Part shown: piece by piece, positions 7,531-15,891 of the stretch
How the letters are laid out: every line of letters begins with the position of its first letter
Numbering within the stretch: the stretch's first letter is position 1
Position numbers and translations under genes: made by a program
NCBI GenBank assembly: GCA_963675235.2
Contig: CAXXFU010000004.1
Location: forward strand, 248,001 to 312,000
Length of the DNA stretch: 64,000 bases
Direction: 5' to 3'
Source: JAHJQZ01 sp963675235
Lineage (GTDB): Bacteria; Pseudomonadota; Alphaproteobacteria; Rhizobiales; Devosiaceae
The notes under the pieces: model-generated
What the model saw: only the letters and a program-made list of their open reading frames with translations
Database searches by the model: none
Told to the model about the DNA's origin: nothing

Positions 7531-8025
7531 ATGAAGACCATCAGTGCTATTGCCCTTTCCGCCGCCCTTGCCTTCAGCCCGCTCGCCCTGACCGCGGCGA
7601 ACGCCGCCAATATCGTCGAAACCGCCGCCGAGGCCGGCTCGTTCGGCACCCTGCTTGCCGCTGCCCAGGCCGCCGGCCTCGCTGATGCCCTGGCAACGAC
7701 CGACGGCATCACCGTTTTCGCACCGACCGATGAGGCATTCGCCGCGCTGCCTGAAGGCACCGTCGACACGCTTCTGATGCCGGAGAACAAGGATCAGCTC
7801 ATTGCGATCCTGCAGCTTCACGTGCTCGGCAGCGCCGTGATGTCGACGGATCTGAGCGAGGGCACGGTCGAGGTCGATACCCTCAATCCCGACGCCAAGC
7901 TGAACGTTACCAAGTCGATGAGCGGTGTCAGTGTCGCCGCCTCGAACGAAGCAATGGTCGTTACCGCGGACGTCAAGGCCGACAATGGCGTCATCCACGT
8001 CATCGACTCCGTGCTTCTTCCCTAG
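7531..8025 (+). CDS. Secreted fasciclin (FAS1) domain protein
   Basis: 164 residues from the ATG at 7531, supported by GGAG six bases upstream and a signal peptide (MKTISAIALSAALAFSPLALTAANA). One FAS1 domain fills the mature protein: the H1 motif is TVFAPTDEAFAALPEGTVDTLL and the H2-like end is NGVIHVIDSVLLP. FAS1 proteins act outside the cytoplasm in adhesion or surface association. Adjacent genes are unrelated. The TAG stop is the left edge of a palindromic intergenic repeat. Confidence 0.92.
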   Translation: MKTISAIALSAALAFSPLALTAANAANIVETAAEAGSFGTLLAAAQAAGLADALATTDGITVFAPTDEAFAALPEGTVDTLLMPENKDQLIAILQLHVLGSAVMSTDLSEGTVEVDTLNPDAKLNVTKSMSGVSVAASNEAMVVTADVKADNGVIHVIDSVLLP

Positions 8026-8064
8026 AGCGCTTGGCGTTTTGATTGAATCAAACCGAACGCTCTA
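8023..8064 (+). repeat. Palindromic intergenic repeat overlapping the fasciclin stop codon
   Basis: Outer arms TAGAGCG (8023-8029) and CGCTCTA (8058-8064), inner arms TTTGATT (8038-8044) and AATCAAA (8046-8052). The TAGAGCG...CGCTCTA frame around TTTTGATTGAATCAAA is typical of short repeats between genes in Rhizobiales. Bases 8023-8025 of the repeat serve as the stop codon of the preceding gene. It may help end transcription or protect the mRNA 3' end. Confidence 0.65.
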
Positions 8065-8209
8065 GGCTCTTGAGCGGTCGTGTTTTCCAACCAGAAACGT
8101 GGCGTCCACTGTTCGCTGACACGGACCTGCGGTTCTTGAAAACACTCTAGTTCCTCCATCCCCGCCGGTAACTGCCCGCGTGTCCCTTGTGGCGCGCGGG
8201 CCTTCTTTT

Positions 8210-8959
8210 TTATCCACCGAACAGCAGTCTCAGCGCCAGGGCAATCGACACCACCACCACGAGCGGGCGGATGATCTTCGCCCCGAAACGGATGCCGGTC
8301 AGGGCGCCGAGATAGCCGCCGGCGAGCTGGCCCGCCGCCATCGACAGGGCCACCGGCCAGACGACGTCGCCGGACGGGATGAACAGCGCCAGAGCAGCGT
8401 AGTTCGAGGTCATGTTGAGGAGCTTGGTGTGCCCGGCGGCGCGCGTCAGCCCCAGCCCGAACAGCGTGACGAAGGCGATGGTGAAGAACGAGCCGGTGCC
8501 AGGTCCGAACAGACCGTCATAAAAGCCGACGCAGAACCCGAGTGCCGGCACGAAGGCGGCAAAGCTCAGACGCGCCGCGCGGTCGGCATCGGTGAGCTTG
8601 GGCGCGAACAGGAAATAAAGCGCGATCAGGATCAATGCCGCCGGCACCACGGCGCCCAGCAGCGAGGTGTCGATCTGCTTGACCGAGAAGGCGCCGAGAT
8701 AGGAACCGGCAAAGGTCGCCGCCATCGCCAGCACCATGGTCCTGAGCGAGAAAAAGCCCTTGCGCCCGAAGGTGATCGCCGCTGCTGTCGTACCGACGAC
8801 GGACTGCATCTTGTTGGTCGCTAGCGCCGCGATCGGCGGCAGACCGGCCGAGAGCAGTGCCGGCACGGCGAGCAGACCGCCGCCGCCGGCGATGGCATCG
8901 ACGAACCCGGCGACAAGGCCGACGCCGCCAAGGGTGAGGAGAGTTGCAGGATCGATCAC
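8210..8959 (-). CDS. TSUP (TauE/SafE-type) membrane transporter
   Basis: 249 residues from a GTG at 8959, ten bases after the hisG stop. A polytopic inner-membrane protein with the TSUP hallmarks: VAGFVDAIAGGGGLLAVPALL near the N-terminus and its repeat VGFYDGLFGPGTGSFFTIAFV in the middle, plus about eight hydrophobic segments. Family members export sulfite, sulfoacetate or other organic anions; substrate cannot be read from sequence. It follows hisG closely and may be co-transcribed, though no link to histidine is known. The ribosome-binding site is weak, which fits translational coupling. Confidence 0.85.
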   Translation of the reverse strand: MIDPATLLTLGGVGLVAGFVDAIAGGGGLLAVPALLSAGLPPIAALATNKMQSVVGTTAAAITFGRKGFFSLRTMVLAMAATFAGSYLGAFSVKQIDTSLLGAVVPAALILIALYFLFAPKLTDADRAARLSFAAFVPALGFCVGFYDGLFGPGTGSFFTIAFVTLFGLGLTRAAGHTKLLNMTSNYAALALFIPSGDVVWPVALSMAAGQLAGGYLGALTGIRFGAKIIRPLVVVVSIALALRLLFGG

Positions 8960-8969
8960 TTGGGTATCT

Positions 8970-9665
8970 TCAGACCCCGAATGCCGCAAGGATGCGGGCG
9001 CGAAGGTCGGCGGCCTCCCCGTCCCAGTCCGCATTGCGCGAGACGATGAGATTGGCCTCGGACTTGAGGATCAACCCGTCCTCGATGATCCTCAGACCGT
9101 TGGCGGCAAGCGTCGAGCCTGTCGAGGTGATGTCGACGATGAGATCGGCGGCGCCGGCAGCGGGCGCGGCTTCGGTCGCCCCGAGGCTTTCGACGATGCG
9201 GTATTCGGCGATGCCGTGCCGGGCGAAATAGCGCCGTGTCAGGTTGAGGTATTTGGTGGCGACGCGCAGCCAGCGGCCATGGCCGGCGCGGAAGTCCGAG
9301 GCGACATCGGCCAGATCGCGCATCGAGACGACATCGATCCAGGCATCGGGCACGGCAATGACGACATCGGCGCCGCCGAAACCGAGCGCTTTGGCAAAGG
9401 TCACCGAATCCGGTCCCTGTTCGGAGGCCTCGTGGATGAGATCGGCGCCTGTCACGCCGATATGGACCTCGCCGCGAATGAGCTCGCGGGCGATCTCGGA
9501 TGCCGGCAGGAAGCGAACTATGACGCCGGGCAGAGCGGCGATGTCGCCCTGGTAGGAGCGGGCGCCGCCGGGGCGTTCCATGTCGAGACCGACCGCGGCG
9601 AAAGCGGCGCGCGTATCGGCTTCCAACCGCCCCTTTGACGGTACGGCAATGATCAACCCGCTCAT
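8970..9665 (-). CDS. hisG: ATP phosphoribosyltransferase, short form
   Basis: 231 residues. Catalyses the first committed step of histidine synthesis, joining ATP and PRPP. This is the short HisG form lacking the C-terminal regulatory domain; such enzymes need HisZ, which is encoded immediately upstream. Motifs include IAVPSKGRLEADT at the N-terminus and the PRPP-binding ADLIVDITSTGSTLAANGL. The start codon overlaps the hisZ stop by four bases, showing coupling. Confidence 0.97.
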   Translation of the reverse strand: MSGLIIAVPSKGRLEADTRAAFAAVGLDMERPGGARSYQGDIAALPGVIVRFLPASEIARELIRGEVHIGVTGADLIHEASEQGPDSVTFAKALGFGGADVVIAVPDAWIDVVSMRDLADVASDFRAGHGRWLRVATKYLNLTRRYFARHGIAEYRIVESLGATEAAPAAGAADLIVDITSTGSTLAANGLRIIEDGLILKSEANLIVSRNADWDGEAADLRARILAAFGV

Positions 9666-10735
9666 TTGCCCGCCTCCTGTTCAAGGCGGTCGACCCAGAG
9701 AGCACATCCCGAGGCAGCGATATCGTGGCCAGCTCCGAGCCGCCGCAGCAAGCGGTCATAGGAACCACCAGAGACGAGGATATCGCCGCTCTTGCCCGTC
9801 ACCTCGAACACCGGCCCGGTATAGTAGTCGAGCCGCGGCGCGAAACCGGCATCGAAGACAACGTTTGCGCCGGGCATTCCGGCTTGCACCATTCCGGCGT
9901 GGTGGCTGATGGTGTTGAGGCTTTCGGCAAATCCGGGCGGCGGGCTGTCGAACACTGCTTCCAGTTGGCCAAGCACCAATTCGACCGGACCCGAAACCGC
10001 CAGATAATCGCTCAGCATGGCAATCGTCTCGCCGGGCACGTAGGCAGCGGCGAGCGCCTGCTTTTCAAGGTACCGTGCTGCAATTTCTTCCGGCGCACGC
10101 GAGGTGTCGAAAGGCAGGCCGGCGGCGGTCATGCGCTCTGTGACGTCGGCCTCGATCTCTTTGAGACGTGGCGTGCGGATATTGCCCTCGGCCCCATGTG
10201 GATCGCTGAGGCGTTCCAGAAGCGGCATCAAGGATTCAGGATGGCCAAACCGGTGTCTGAGCCGTGGCCGCCAGACATCGGGCATTTCTGCACCGTTGAG
10301 CACGGATTCGAACATGGCAACGCTGCCGATGCGGATCGTCGGCGTATCGATGCCATAGGCGGCAAGGGCGTCGCGCGCAAAACCGAGCACGCTGTCGAAA
10401 GCCGTGAGGGGATTGGGCTGGGCGATCAGCTCGATACCGGCCTGCTCGAACTCGGCCGGCCCGTCCGGGCGCTGGCGGAACAGCGTCCCGAGATAGGAAT
10501 AGGCGGCGGGCGTTCTGTCGCCTTGAAGAAAATGCGTGGCAATCGGCAGGGTGAAATCCGGCCTCAGGCAGAACTCTTCACCATTGGCGCCGAGCGTCAG
10601 CACCAACCGGCGGCGGAACTCTTCGCCGGCCAGCTTGAAATAGGGATCGGCCGACATCAGGATCGCCGGGTCGAAACGGGTGAACCCTTCCGATCCGACC
10701 AGGGCGTCCAGCGCGGCGCGAGCGTTCTTGGTCAT
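9662..10735 (-). CDS. hisZ: ATP phosphoribosyltransferase regulatory subunit
   Basis: 357 residues. HisZ is a catalytically inactive relative of histidyl-tRNA synthetase that forms a hetero-octamer with short HisG, enabling activity and histidine feedback. The class II synthetase fold is evident from FCLRPDFTLPIATHFL, YLGTLFRQRPDGPAEFEQAGIELI and ARLDYYTGPVFEV-like PRLDYYTGPVFEV. It lacks the anticodon-binding domain. Overlaps hisS and hisG by four bases each. Confidence 0.95.
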   Translation of the reverse strand: MTKNARAALDALVGSEGFTRFDPAILMSADPYFKLAGEEFRRRLVLTLGANGEEFCLRPDFTLPIATHFLQGDRTPAAYSYLGTLFRQRPDGPAEFEQAGIELIAQPNPLTAFDSVLGFARDALAAYGIDTPTIRIGSVAMFESVLNGAEMPDVWRPRLRHRFGHPESLMPLLERLSDPHGAEGNIRTPRLKEIEADVTERMTAAGLPFDTSRAPEEIAARYLEKQALAAAYVPGETIAMLSDYLAVSGPVELVLGQLEAVFDSPPPGFAESLNTISHHAGMVQAGMPGANVVFDAGFAPRLDYYTGPVFEVTGKSGDILVSGGSYDRLLRRLGAGHDIAASGCALWVDRLEQEAGK

Positions 10736-12273
10736 TGGCTCTGCGATTTCAGCAATTCGGCGATGCGCACCACCAGTTCAGAGCGCTTGCACTCGAACTG
10801 GCCGGGCCGCTCGGCCTTCCACTGCTCGTTGTCGGTGATGTCTTTTGAGGCTTCCTTGCCGGCGACCAGATCCTTGATCTGGATGATCCCCTGTTCGCGC
10901 TCCTGCGTGCCCTCGATGATGACGGCCGGCGAATTGCGCTGGTCGGCATAGGCGAACTGCCGCCCGACATTCTTGGGATTGCCGAGATACATTTCGGCGC
11001 GGATGCCGGCGGCCCTGAGTTCGGCAACCATTTTCTGGTAGCCGGCCTTCTGGTCCTTATCCATGACACAGACAACGACCGGACCAATCGGCTGCGTGTT
11101 GCCAAGAAGGCCCGTGAGCTTCAGCGCATGGGCGAGGCGCGAGACGCCGATGGAAAAACCGGTCGCCGGCACCGGTTCCTTGCGGAAGCGCGACACCAGC
11201 CCGTCATATCGCCCACCACCGCCGACCGAGCCGAAAACGACTTCCTGGCCTTTTTCATTGGTAACCGGGAAGATCAGTTCGATCTCGAAGACCGGGCCGG
11301 TGTAGTATTCGAGGCCGCGAACGACCGAGGGGTCGATGCGAATCTGATCAGGGGAATATCCGGCTGCACGAAACAGTTTGCGCATAACCGATGCTTCTTT
11401 AAGCCCCTGCTCGATTATCAACGGCAGGTCGTCCGACTCCCGCAAATTCAGGTATTTTTTCAGATACTTCCTATAGACGCCAATCGTGAATGGCTTGGTC
11501 CAGTCGTGGCTAAAAAAACGGATCAGTCGCTCAATCTGATCAACAGGAGCCAGCAGGGTCGAGATCGTTTCAATTTGCGAGGAGCCCAATCCCGCTCCAG
11601 GAGTGAAATCGCCACTCTCGTCTTTCCGCCCTTTGCCAAGAAGTCTCTTCACATCTTCAAGTGGAAACTTGTCCGCCTTATCCATGGCGCGGAGCACGGT
11701 CAATTTCTGAATATCACTGTCGACACCAACAGCCTCCATCACCCCGTCGAGCACCTTGCGGTTGTTCACCCGGACGACGTATTTCCCCTTTAGCCCCAGC
11801 GCATCCATCGTATCCGCCATCATCATGCACATCTCGGCATCCGCTTCCGGGCCGGGCGCGCCGACCGTGTCGGCGTCGAACTGCATGAACTGGCGGAAAC
11901 GCCCGGGGCCGGGCTTCTCATTGCGGAAGACATAGCCTTGGCGATAGGTGCGGTAGGGCTTGGGCAGGTCGTTGAAATTCTCGGCGAAGTGGCGGGCGAG
12001 CGGCGCCGTCAGGTCGTAGCGCAGGCTCATCCACTGCTCGTCGTCGTCTTGCAGCGAGAACACGCCCTGGTTGGGCCGGTCCTCGTCGGGCAGGAACTTG
12101 CCGAGCGTGTCGGTATACTCGAAAAAAGGCGTCTCGACCGGATCGAAGCCGTAGCGCTCGTAGACCTCGCGGATACGGGCGATCATCTCGTTGGTCGCCG
12201 CGATGTCTGCAGGCGAACGATCCTCAAAGCCGCGCGGCAGGCGCGGCGCGATCAGCGAGGTCTTTTTGGACAT
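10732..12273 (-). CDS. hisS: Histidyl-tRNA synthetase, alphaproteobacterial type
   Basis: 513 residues from the ATG at 12273 (an in-frame GTG at 12285 is an alternative). Charges tRNA-His. Class II motifs are clear: SLRYDLTAPLARHFAEN, YRTYRQGYVFRNEKPGPGRFRQFMQFDAD, and VRGLEYYTGPVFEIE, followed by a C-terminal anticodon-binding domain. It is about 90 residues longer than E. coli HisS, as in the divergent alphaproteobacterial form that reads tRNA-His lacking G-1:C73. Bases 11340-11760 are clearly less GC-rich than the rest of the gene. First gene of hisS-hisZ-hisG. Confidence 0.96.
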   Translation of the reverse strand: MSKKTSLIAPRLPRGFEDRSPADIAATNEMIARIREVYERYGFDPVETPFFEYTDTLGKFLPDEDRPNQGVFSLQDDDEQWMSLRYDLTAPLARHFAENFNDLPKPYRTYRQGYVFRNEKPGPGRFRQFMQFDADTVGAPGPEADAEMCMMMADTMDALGLKGKYVVRVNNRKVLDGVMEAVGVDSDIQKLTVLRAMDKADKFPLEDVKRLLGKGRKDESGDFTPGAGLGSSQIETISTLLAPVDQIERLIRFFSHDWTKPFTIGVYRKYLKKYLNLRESDDLPLIIEQGLKEASVMRKLFRAAGYSPDQIRIDPSVVRGLEYYTGPVFEIELIFPVTNEKGQEVVFGSVGGGGRYDGLVSRFRKEPVPATGFSIGVSRLAHALKLTGLLGNTQPIGPVVVCVMDKDQKAGYQKMVAELRAAGIRAEMYLGNPKNVGRQFAYADQRNSPAVIIEGTQEREQGIIQIKDLVAGKEASKDITDNEQWKAERPGQFECKRSELVVRIAELLKSQSQ

Positions 12274-12395
12274 GTTCCGATCCACTCAAAAGGGGCGCTT
12301 TGTGCGCCCCGAAACCCGGCGCCTTGTTAGCGGATTGGGGCGGGACGGGCAAGGCGCAAGGCCGGCGCGGGGCAATGCCGCCGCACCGGCCCGGA

Positions 12396-12434
12396 CCTGA
12401 TCCGGCGTCCGGGGGCAGAGGATGCCGGATCAGG
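12396..12434. repeat. 11-bp inverted repeat
   Basis: Perfect arms CCTGATCCGGC (12396-12406) and GCCGGATCAGG (12424-12434) with a 17-base loop. It lies between hisS and the small minus-strand gene at 12501-12749. No T-run on either strand; it may be a weak 3' stem-loop of that small gene. Confidence 0.5.
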
Positions 12435-12500
12435 GCGTGTTGCTCGCGCCGCATAAGGCGTGAGAGCCCGTGTCGATGGCGTCATCGGCATGGGGTGTCG

Positions 12501-12749
12501 CTACCGCGCCAGATAATGGATGGCGGCGGCAACCGGAGAGATCGTTTCTTCCAGCGGCAGACCGACATCCTCACGCAGATAGCGGGGAACGGCGGGCCGC
12601 CGCACCCGTTTTCGGCGGCGTAGCTGCTCGCGAGCGATATCTCGCGGCGCAACTGCGAAACCGAGTCTCAGGTTCCAGCGCAACACGTCGAAAGCGATGA
12701 TCTGGCGGAACGACAGACCTTCGCGGATGGACGCAACTTGGGCGTTCAT
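12501..12749 (-). CDS. Small basic protein of unknown function
   Basis: 82 residues from the ATG at 12749, with GGGA about 7 bases upstream. It is Arg-rich in the middle (REQLRRRKRVRRPAVPRYLR) and ends REDVGLPLEETISPVAAAIHYLAR. The segment YLREDVGLPLEE is reminiscent of the L-x-D-I-G-L-P-P ending of small Arg-rich proteins common in Rhizobiales, but the match is loose. No membrane segment or signal. Function unknown; coding status rests on composition and this motif. Confidence 0.4.
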   Translation of the reverse strand: MNAQVASIREGLSFRQIIAFDVLRWNLRLGFAVAPRDIAREQLRRRKRVRRPAVPRYLREDVGLPLEETISPVAAAIHYLAR

Positions 12750-12906
12750 AGCTTTTCCCGGCCACGCTTGTTGGGCGCGTGCCGGCTCCGTTGGGGGGGG
12801 GTGGCGAGCCGACACGCAAACACCCGCGAACGGGCACGTGATGCCGGATCAATTCAGGGTTGGTGAGATGAGGTCCCGAGACCTCGCGAACAAGTACGGG
12901 GACGCG

Positions 12907-12972
12907 TTAAGCGGCGCGGTACTTTGCACTTCGGACGAGCCAAAGATTGGGAACGTTATTCATAGCTGCCAT
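12907..12972 (-). CDS. Candidate 21-residue micropeptide
   Basis: A very short reading frame, MAAMNNVPNLWLVRSAKYRA plus a final Ala and TAA, preceded by AGAGGAGGGG at ideal distance from the ATG at 12972. This is one of the strongest ribosome-binding sites in the window. It lies 160 bases upstream of the 82-residue gene on the same strand, so it could be a leader peptide. There is no codon run pointing to a specific amino acid, but a GAGGTC/GACCTC dyad follows at 12870-12885. Confidence 0.35.
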   Translation of the reverse strand: MAAMNNVPNLWLVRSAKYRAA

Positions 12973-13095
12973 GAACGCCCCTCCTCTGGTTCGGTGTTTT
13001 CGGGACGCTGCTTGCTAGCCGCGTTCACCCGCCAAGGCAATCATCAATTGCCGGCGACGTGTCGCTTGCGCCAAGTTGTTGCCAAAAAACCACAA

Positions 13096-14541
13096 TCACT
13101 CGCCGGCAGCGGCCCCGACCGCTGCTTCGGCATCGGCAAGCCCGGCGCCATAGGCGTCATCCGGGCCCGGATCGCCGAGGTCGTGCGCCGATCCCTTGAG
13201 GATGTCGATGACCTGCTGCCGAGCCAGGCCTGGGTTGCGCTCGAGCATCAGCGCCACGATGGCGGTGACATGGGCGGTGGCGATCGAGGTGCCGGTCAGC
13301 ATCTCGAAGCTCGTTCCCGGCACCGGCGAGAGCACGTCGACCCCAGGCGCCGCGACCGTGATGTAGAATCCGCGATTGGCGCCGGAGAACAACCTGTCTT
13401 TGATGTCGGTGGCGGTGACGGCGATGGCATCGCGATGCGCGCCGGGATAGGCGGGCGCGGCCTCGGGTCCGCCATTGCCGGCGGCCGCGGTGAAGATCAT
13501 GCCGGCACTTGCGGCGTCGTCGAGCACTGACAGCACCAGCGGATCGCGCGGACCGGCAAAGCTGAGATTGAGCACCTGCACCCCTTCGGCGACGGCGAGA
13601 TCGATGGCGGCGGCAATCTCGTAGCTCCCCGAAACGGCAGCGCCGTCGGGGCCGGTGTCGAAGGCGCGGATCGAGACGAGGCGTGCGTCCGGGGCGATGC
13701 CGTCGAAGCCGCGATCCGCCAGCATCAGGCCGGCCAGCGCCGTGCCATGACCGAGATCGTTGACCTCTCGGCCGGGCAGCACGTCGAACACCGAGATATC
13801 GGCGGCGCCAAATCCGGGCTGGTCGAGATCGACGCCGGTGTCGATCAATCCGATGGTCACGCCCGCACCCGCGCCAGTGGCGCGGGCACTGAGGGCGTTG
13901 AGCTTGCGCGGCGCATATTGCAGCACCGTCATGTCCACCGGCGCAGCGCCGGCCTGGCCATAGTAGAGATATTCCGGTTGGGCGCCGACAACGCCGGCGA
14001 CGGATCGCAGGGCTGCGAGAATGGCCGGCAAGTCGCTGCCGGCGGGGATGCGAAACAGCGCAACAACAAGATTGTCTGGTTCGCGCTGACGCAGATCGAT
14101 CAGATCGAGCGCATAATCGGTCCGGGCGCCGACGGCACGCATCAAGGCTTCCGGATCGGTAAGCTCGGGCCTGAACACGACAACGAGTTTTTCCGGGTCA
14201 TGCGGCGCATCGACAAGGATCGGCCGTCCCCGATAGGTCGCAGGACGCACCGGCGGTGCCGGCAGGTCGACGAAAACCGGTGTGTCGCGCGCAGCGGGCT
14301 CATCCGGTGTCCGGGGATCGTCTTCACCAGGTTCGCCGAGATCGACGGAACCGGGAAGCAGATTGCCGATGTCGATAGGCACGACGCGATAGACCGTGCC
14401 GCTGAGGGAATTGCCGGAATCGCTGCTGCCCCCGCGACTGTTCGGAACATTTTCGGTATAACGCTGGCTTTGGGCCAGGCTGGGTGCAGCCACGAATGTG
14501 ACCAGAATCAGGACCAGAATCGGGAAGAGTTTGGTCATCAT
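13096..14541 (-). CDS. Secreted S8 subtilisin-like serine protease
   Basis: 481 residues from the ATG at 14541 (the longer frame opens with a GTG at 14550). Signal peptide 1-23 (MMTKLFPILVLILVTFVAAP), Pro-rich linker, a propeptide-like domain at about 118-194 (LVVVFRPELTDPEALM ... VVGAQPEYLYY), then the S8 catalytic domain. The triad is Asp234 (GLIDTGVD), His265 (GHGTALAG) and Ser419 (GTSIATAHV), with oxyanion Asn356 (AAGNGG). Periplasmic or secreted. It is the last gene of a sigma / anti-sigma / protease operon, starting 14 bases after the anti-sigma stop, so its level should follow ECF sigma activity. Confidence 0.92.
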   Translation of the reverse strand: MMTKLFPILVLILVTFVAAPSLAQSQRYTENVPNSRGGSSDSGNSLSGTVYRVVPIDIGNLLPGSVDLGEPGEDDPRTPDEPAARDTPVFVDLPAPPVRPATYRGRPILVDAPHDPEKLVVVFRPELTDPEALMRAVGARTDYALDLIDLRQREPDNLVVALFRIPAGSDLPAILAALRSVAGVVGAQPEYLYYGQAGAAPVDMTVLQYAPRKLNALSARATGAGAGVTIGLIDTGVDLDQPGFGAADISVFDVLPGREVNDLGHGTALAGLMLADRGFDGIAPDARLVSIRAFDTGPDGAAVSGSYEIAAAIDLAVAEGVQVLNLSFAGPRDPLVLSVLDDAASAGMIFTAAAGNGGPEAAPAYPGAHRDAIAVTATDIKDRLFSGANRGFYITVAAPGVDVLSPVPGTSFEMLTGTSIATAHVTAIVALMLERNPGLARQQVIDILKGSAHDLGDPGPDDAYGAGLADAEAAVGAAAGE

Positions 14542-14555
14542 TGCCCCCACGCCCC

Positions 14556-15197
14556 TCAGCGCAGCTGGAAGAACTGGATCAGGCCTTCGGTTTCACCCAA
14601 CATTGCCAGGGCAGCAGTCCCGTCCTCGGTATCGGGCGCACCGATGATGAAGACGCCGCCGGACTTGGGACCATCGATGATGGTGAGATCGAGATCGGTG
14701 AGCCGCGCGGCAATCGTTTCCATCTCGGCACCAGGTGCAAACACCACCATGGCGCTCGGGCCGGAAAAGGCCTCAGAGCCGGAGGTTGCGGTCTGGTACT
14801 GGGCCGGCGTCTGCTGGTTGGAGTAGACGAGATACCCCGATTCCAGTGCGACGACGGCGCAAAGAGCGGCAGCCACGGCCAGCGCATAGCGCGGCGACAG
14901 CATGGCCCAGATCTTTTCGGCGAAACTGACACGGCCCGCCTTGTCGGGTGCCGCGCCGATTTCCGCCATCAGATCGTCGAGCACACGGCGCGGCGGCATG
15001 CCACGCGCTTCGGCATCGGCGCGGGTCAGCGACAGTTCCTCGTCGACGCGGGCGAGATGGTCGGCAGCCTCGGCGTTCTCATTGAGCCAGGCTTCGACAA
15101 GGCGCGAGTCCTCTTCGCCTAGCGTGCCGTTGACATAGAAGGGCAGCAGCAATTCGGCTTCGTTTTCGGGCAGGTCTTCTTCGATACGGTCGTTCAT
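14556..15197 (-). CDS. Membrane-anchored anti-sigma factor
   Basis: 213 residues. The cytoplasmic part (about 1-103) is helical and acidic (NEAELLLPFYVNGTLGEEDSRLVEAWL), as in anti-sigma domains that clamp ECF sigma factors; it lacks the zinc-binding HxxxCxxC motif. One transmembrane helix spans about 104-126 (ALAVAAALCAVVALESGYLVY). The extracytoplasmic domain at 149-213 (MVVFAPGAEMETIAARL ... GETEGLIQFFQL) is patterned like the propeptide domain of the adjacent subtilase. Its start overlaps the sigma stop by four bases, the usual coupling of sigma and anti-sigma. Confidence 0.85.
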   Translation of the reverse strand: MNDRIEEDLPENEAELLLPFYVNGTLGEEDSRLVEAWLNENAEAADHLARVDEELSLTRADAEARGMPPRRVLDDLMAEIGAAPDKAGRVSFAEKIWAMLSPRYALAVAAALCAVVALESGYLVYSNQQTPAQYQTATSGSEAFSGPSAMVVFAPGAEMETIAARLTDLDLTIIDGPKSGGVFIIGAPDTEDGTAALAMLGETEGLIQFFQLR

Positions 15198-15757
15198 GGC
15201 CAGCCTCTGTCGATACCCGCTTTGCGGAAATGCTCGGACAAGTGCTTTCGGGCGTGGAACGTGCGGGTCTTCACCGTATTCTCTGGAATGTCGAGAATTT
15301 CGGCGATCTCGGCGATCGAGCGATCCTGATAGTAAACCAGATCGATGATTTCCCGATGCGCCGGGGAGAGCTTGTCGATACAGGCCCTCATGACCGCGCC
15401 CTTGTCTTTCTTGGCCGTCAGTATTTCCTGGGTATCGCTTTCATCCTTTTGCTCGGCAGCCTTCTCTTCATCGATCGGCGCCTCGGTTCTTTTCCTGAGA
15501 ACGCTGATGGCCTCATTTCGGGCGATGGTCAGGAGCCAGGTCGAAACCTTGGACTGTCCTTCGAAACTCCCCGCCTTCTGCCAGACCTTCAGGAAGGTCT
15601 CGCTGACGACGTCTTCGGCCAGCGTCTCGTTTCGGGCAAGGCTCAGGATAAACCGATAGATGCGCACGTTATGGGACATATACAGAGCCCTCAGCGCTGC
15701 GCTGTCACGCTTTGCTATGCGCGCAATCAGGTCCCGGTCGTGGTCATCTGTTTCCAT
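15194..15757 (-). CDS. ECF-family RNA polymerase sigma factor
   Basis: 187 residues from the ATG at 15757. Region 2 spans about 22-90 (LYMSHNVRIYRFILSLARNE, LAEDVVSETFLKVWQKAGSF, STWLLTIARNEAISVLRKR), a charged linker follows (95-118), and region 4 is at 127-178 (LSPAHREIIDLVYYQDRSIAEIAEILDIPENTVKTR). An ECF promoter of the type GAACC-N16-CGTCC lies 21 bases upstream, implying autoregulation. The first gene of the operon with the anti-sigma factor and subtilase. The inducing signal is not evident. Confidence 0.95.
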   Translation of the reverse strand: METDDHDRDLIARIAKRDSAALRALYMSHNVRIYRFILSLARNETLAEDVVSETFLKVWQKAGSFEGQSKVSTWLLTIARNEAISVLRKRTEAPIDEEKAAEQKDESDTQEILTAKKDKGAVMRACIDKLSPAHREIIDLVYYQDRSIAEIAEILDIPENTVKTRTFHARKHLSEHFRKAGIDRGWP

Positions 15758-15777
15758 ATGCCTAGCCGTTGTCTCTT

Positions 15778-15803
15778 GGACGCAACCACGAGCAGAAAGG
15801 TTC
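15778..15803 (-). promoter_or_regulatory. ECF-type promoter P1 of the sigma operon
   Basis: Reading the minus strand: TTGAACC with GAACC at 15803-15799, a 16-base spacer, then CGTCC at 15782-15778 followed by A. The start would fall near 15771, leaving a leader of about 14 bases before the sigma ATG. Same signature and spacing as P2 and P3. Confidence 0.75.
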
Positions 15804-15860
15804 AATCGATTGTGCACGGAAATGGCGAATTAGGAAACTGAAACAAACGGGAAAAGAAAT

Positions 15861-15878
15861 GACCCGCCGAAGCGGGTC
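15861..15878 (-). terminator. Intrinsic terminator of predicted sRNA B
   Basis: Perfect 7-bp stem GACCCGC / GCGGGTC with a UUCG tetraloop on the minus strand, followed by ATTTCTTTTC. It lies between P2 and P1, so it would separate the sRNA from the sigma transcript. Confidence 0.7.
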
Positions 15879-15891
15879 CAGGTGGGGATGC

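Noticed and set aside
12300..12623. Plus-strand open frame upstream of the small gene
   Set aside because: Composition is typical of a non-coding frame in high-GC DNA, it covers a stem-loop, and no homology is recognisable.
12870..12885. GAGGTC-CCGA-GACCTC hairpin as a terminator
   Set aside because: Only six base pairs and no T-run on either strand; mentioned only as context for the micropeptide.
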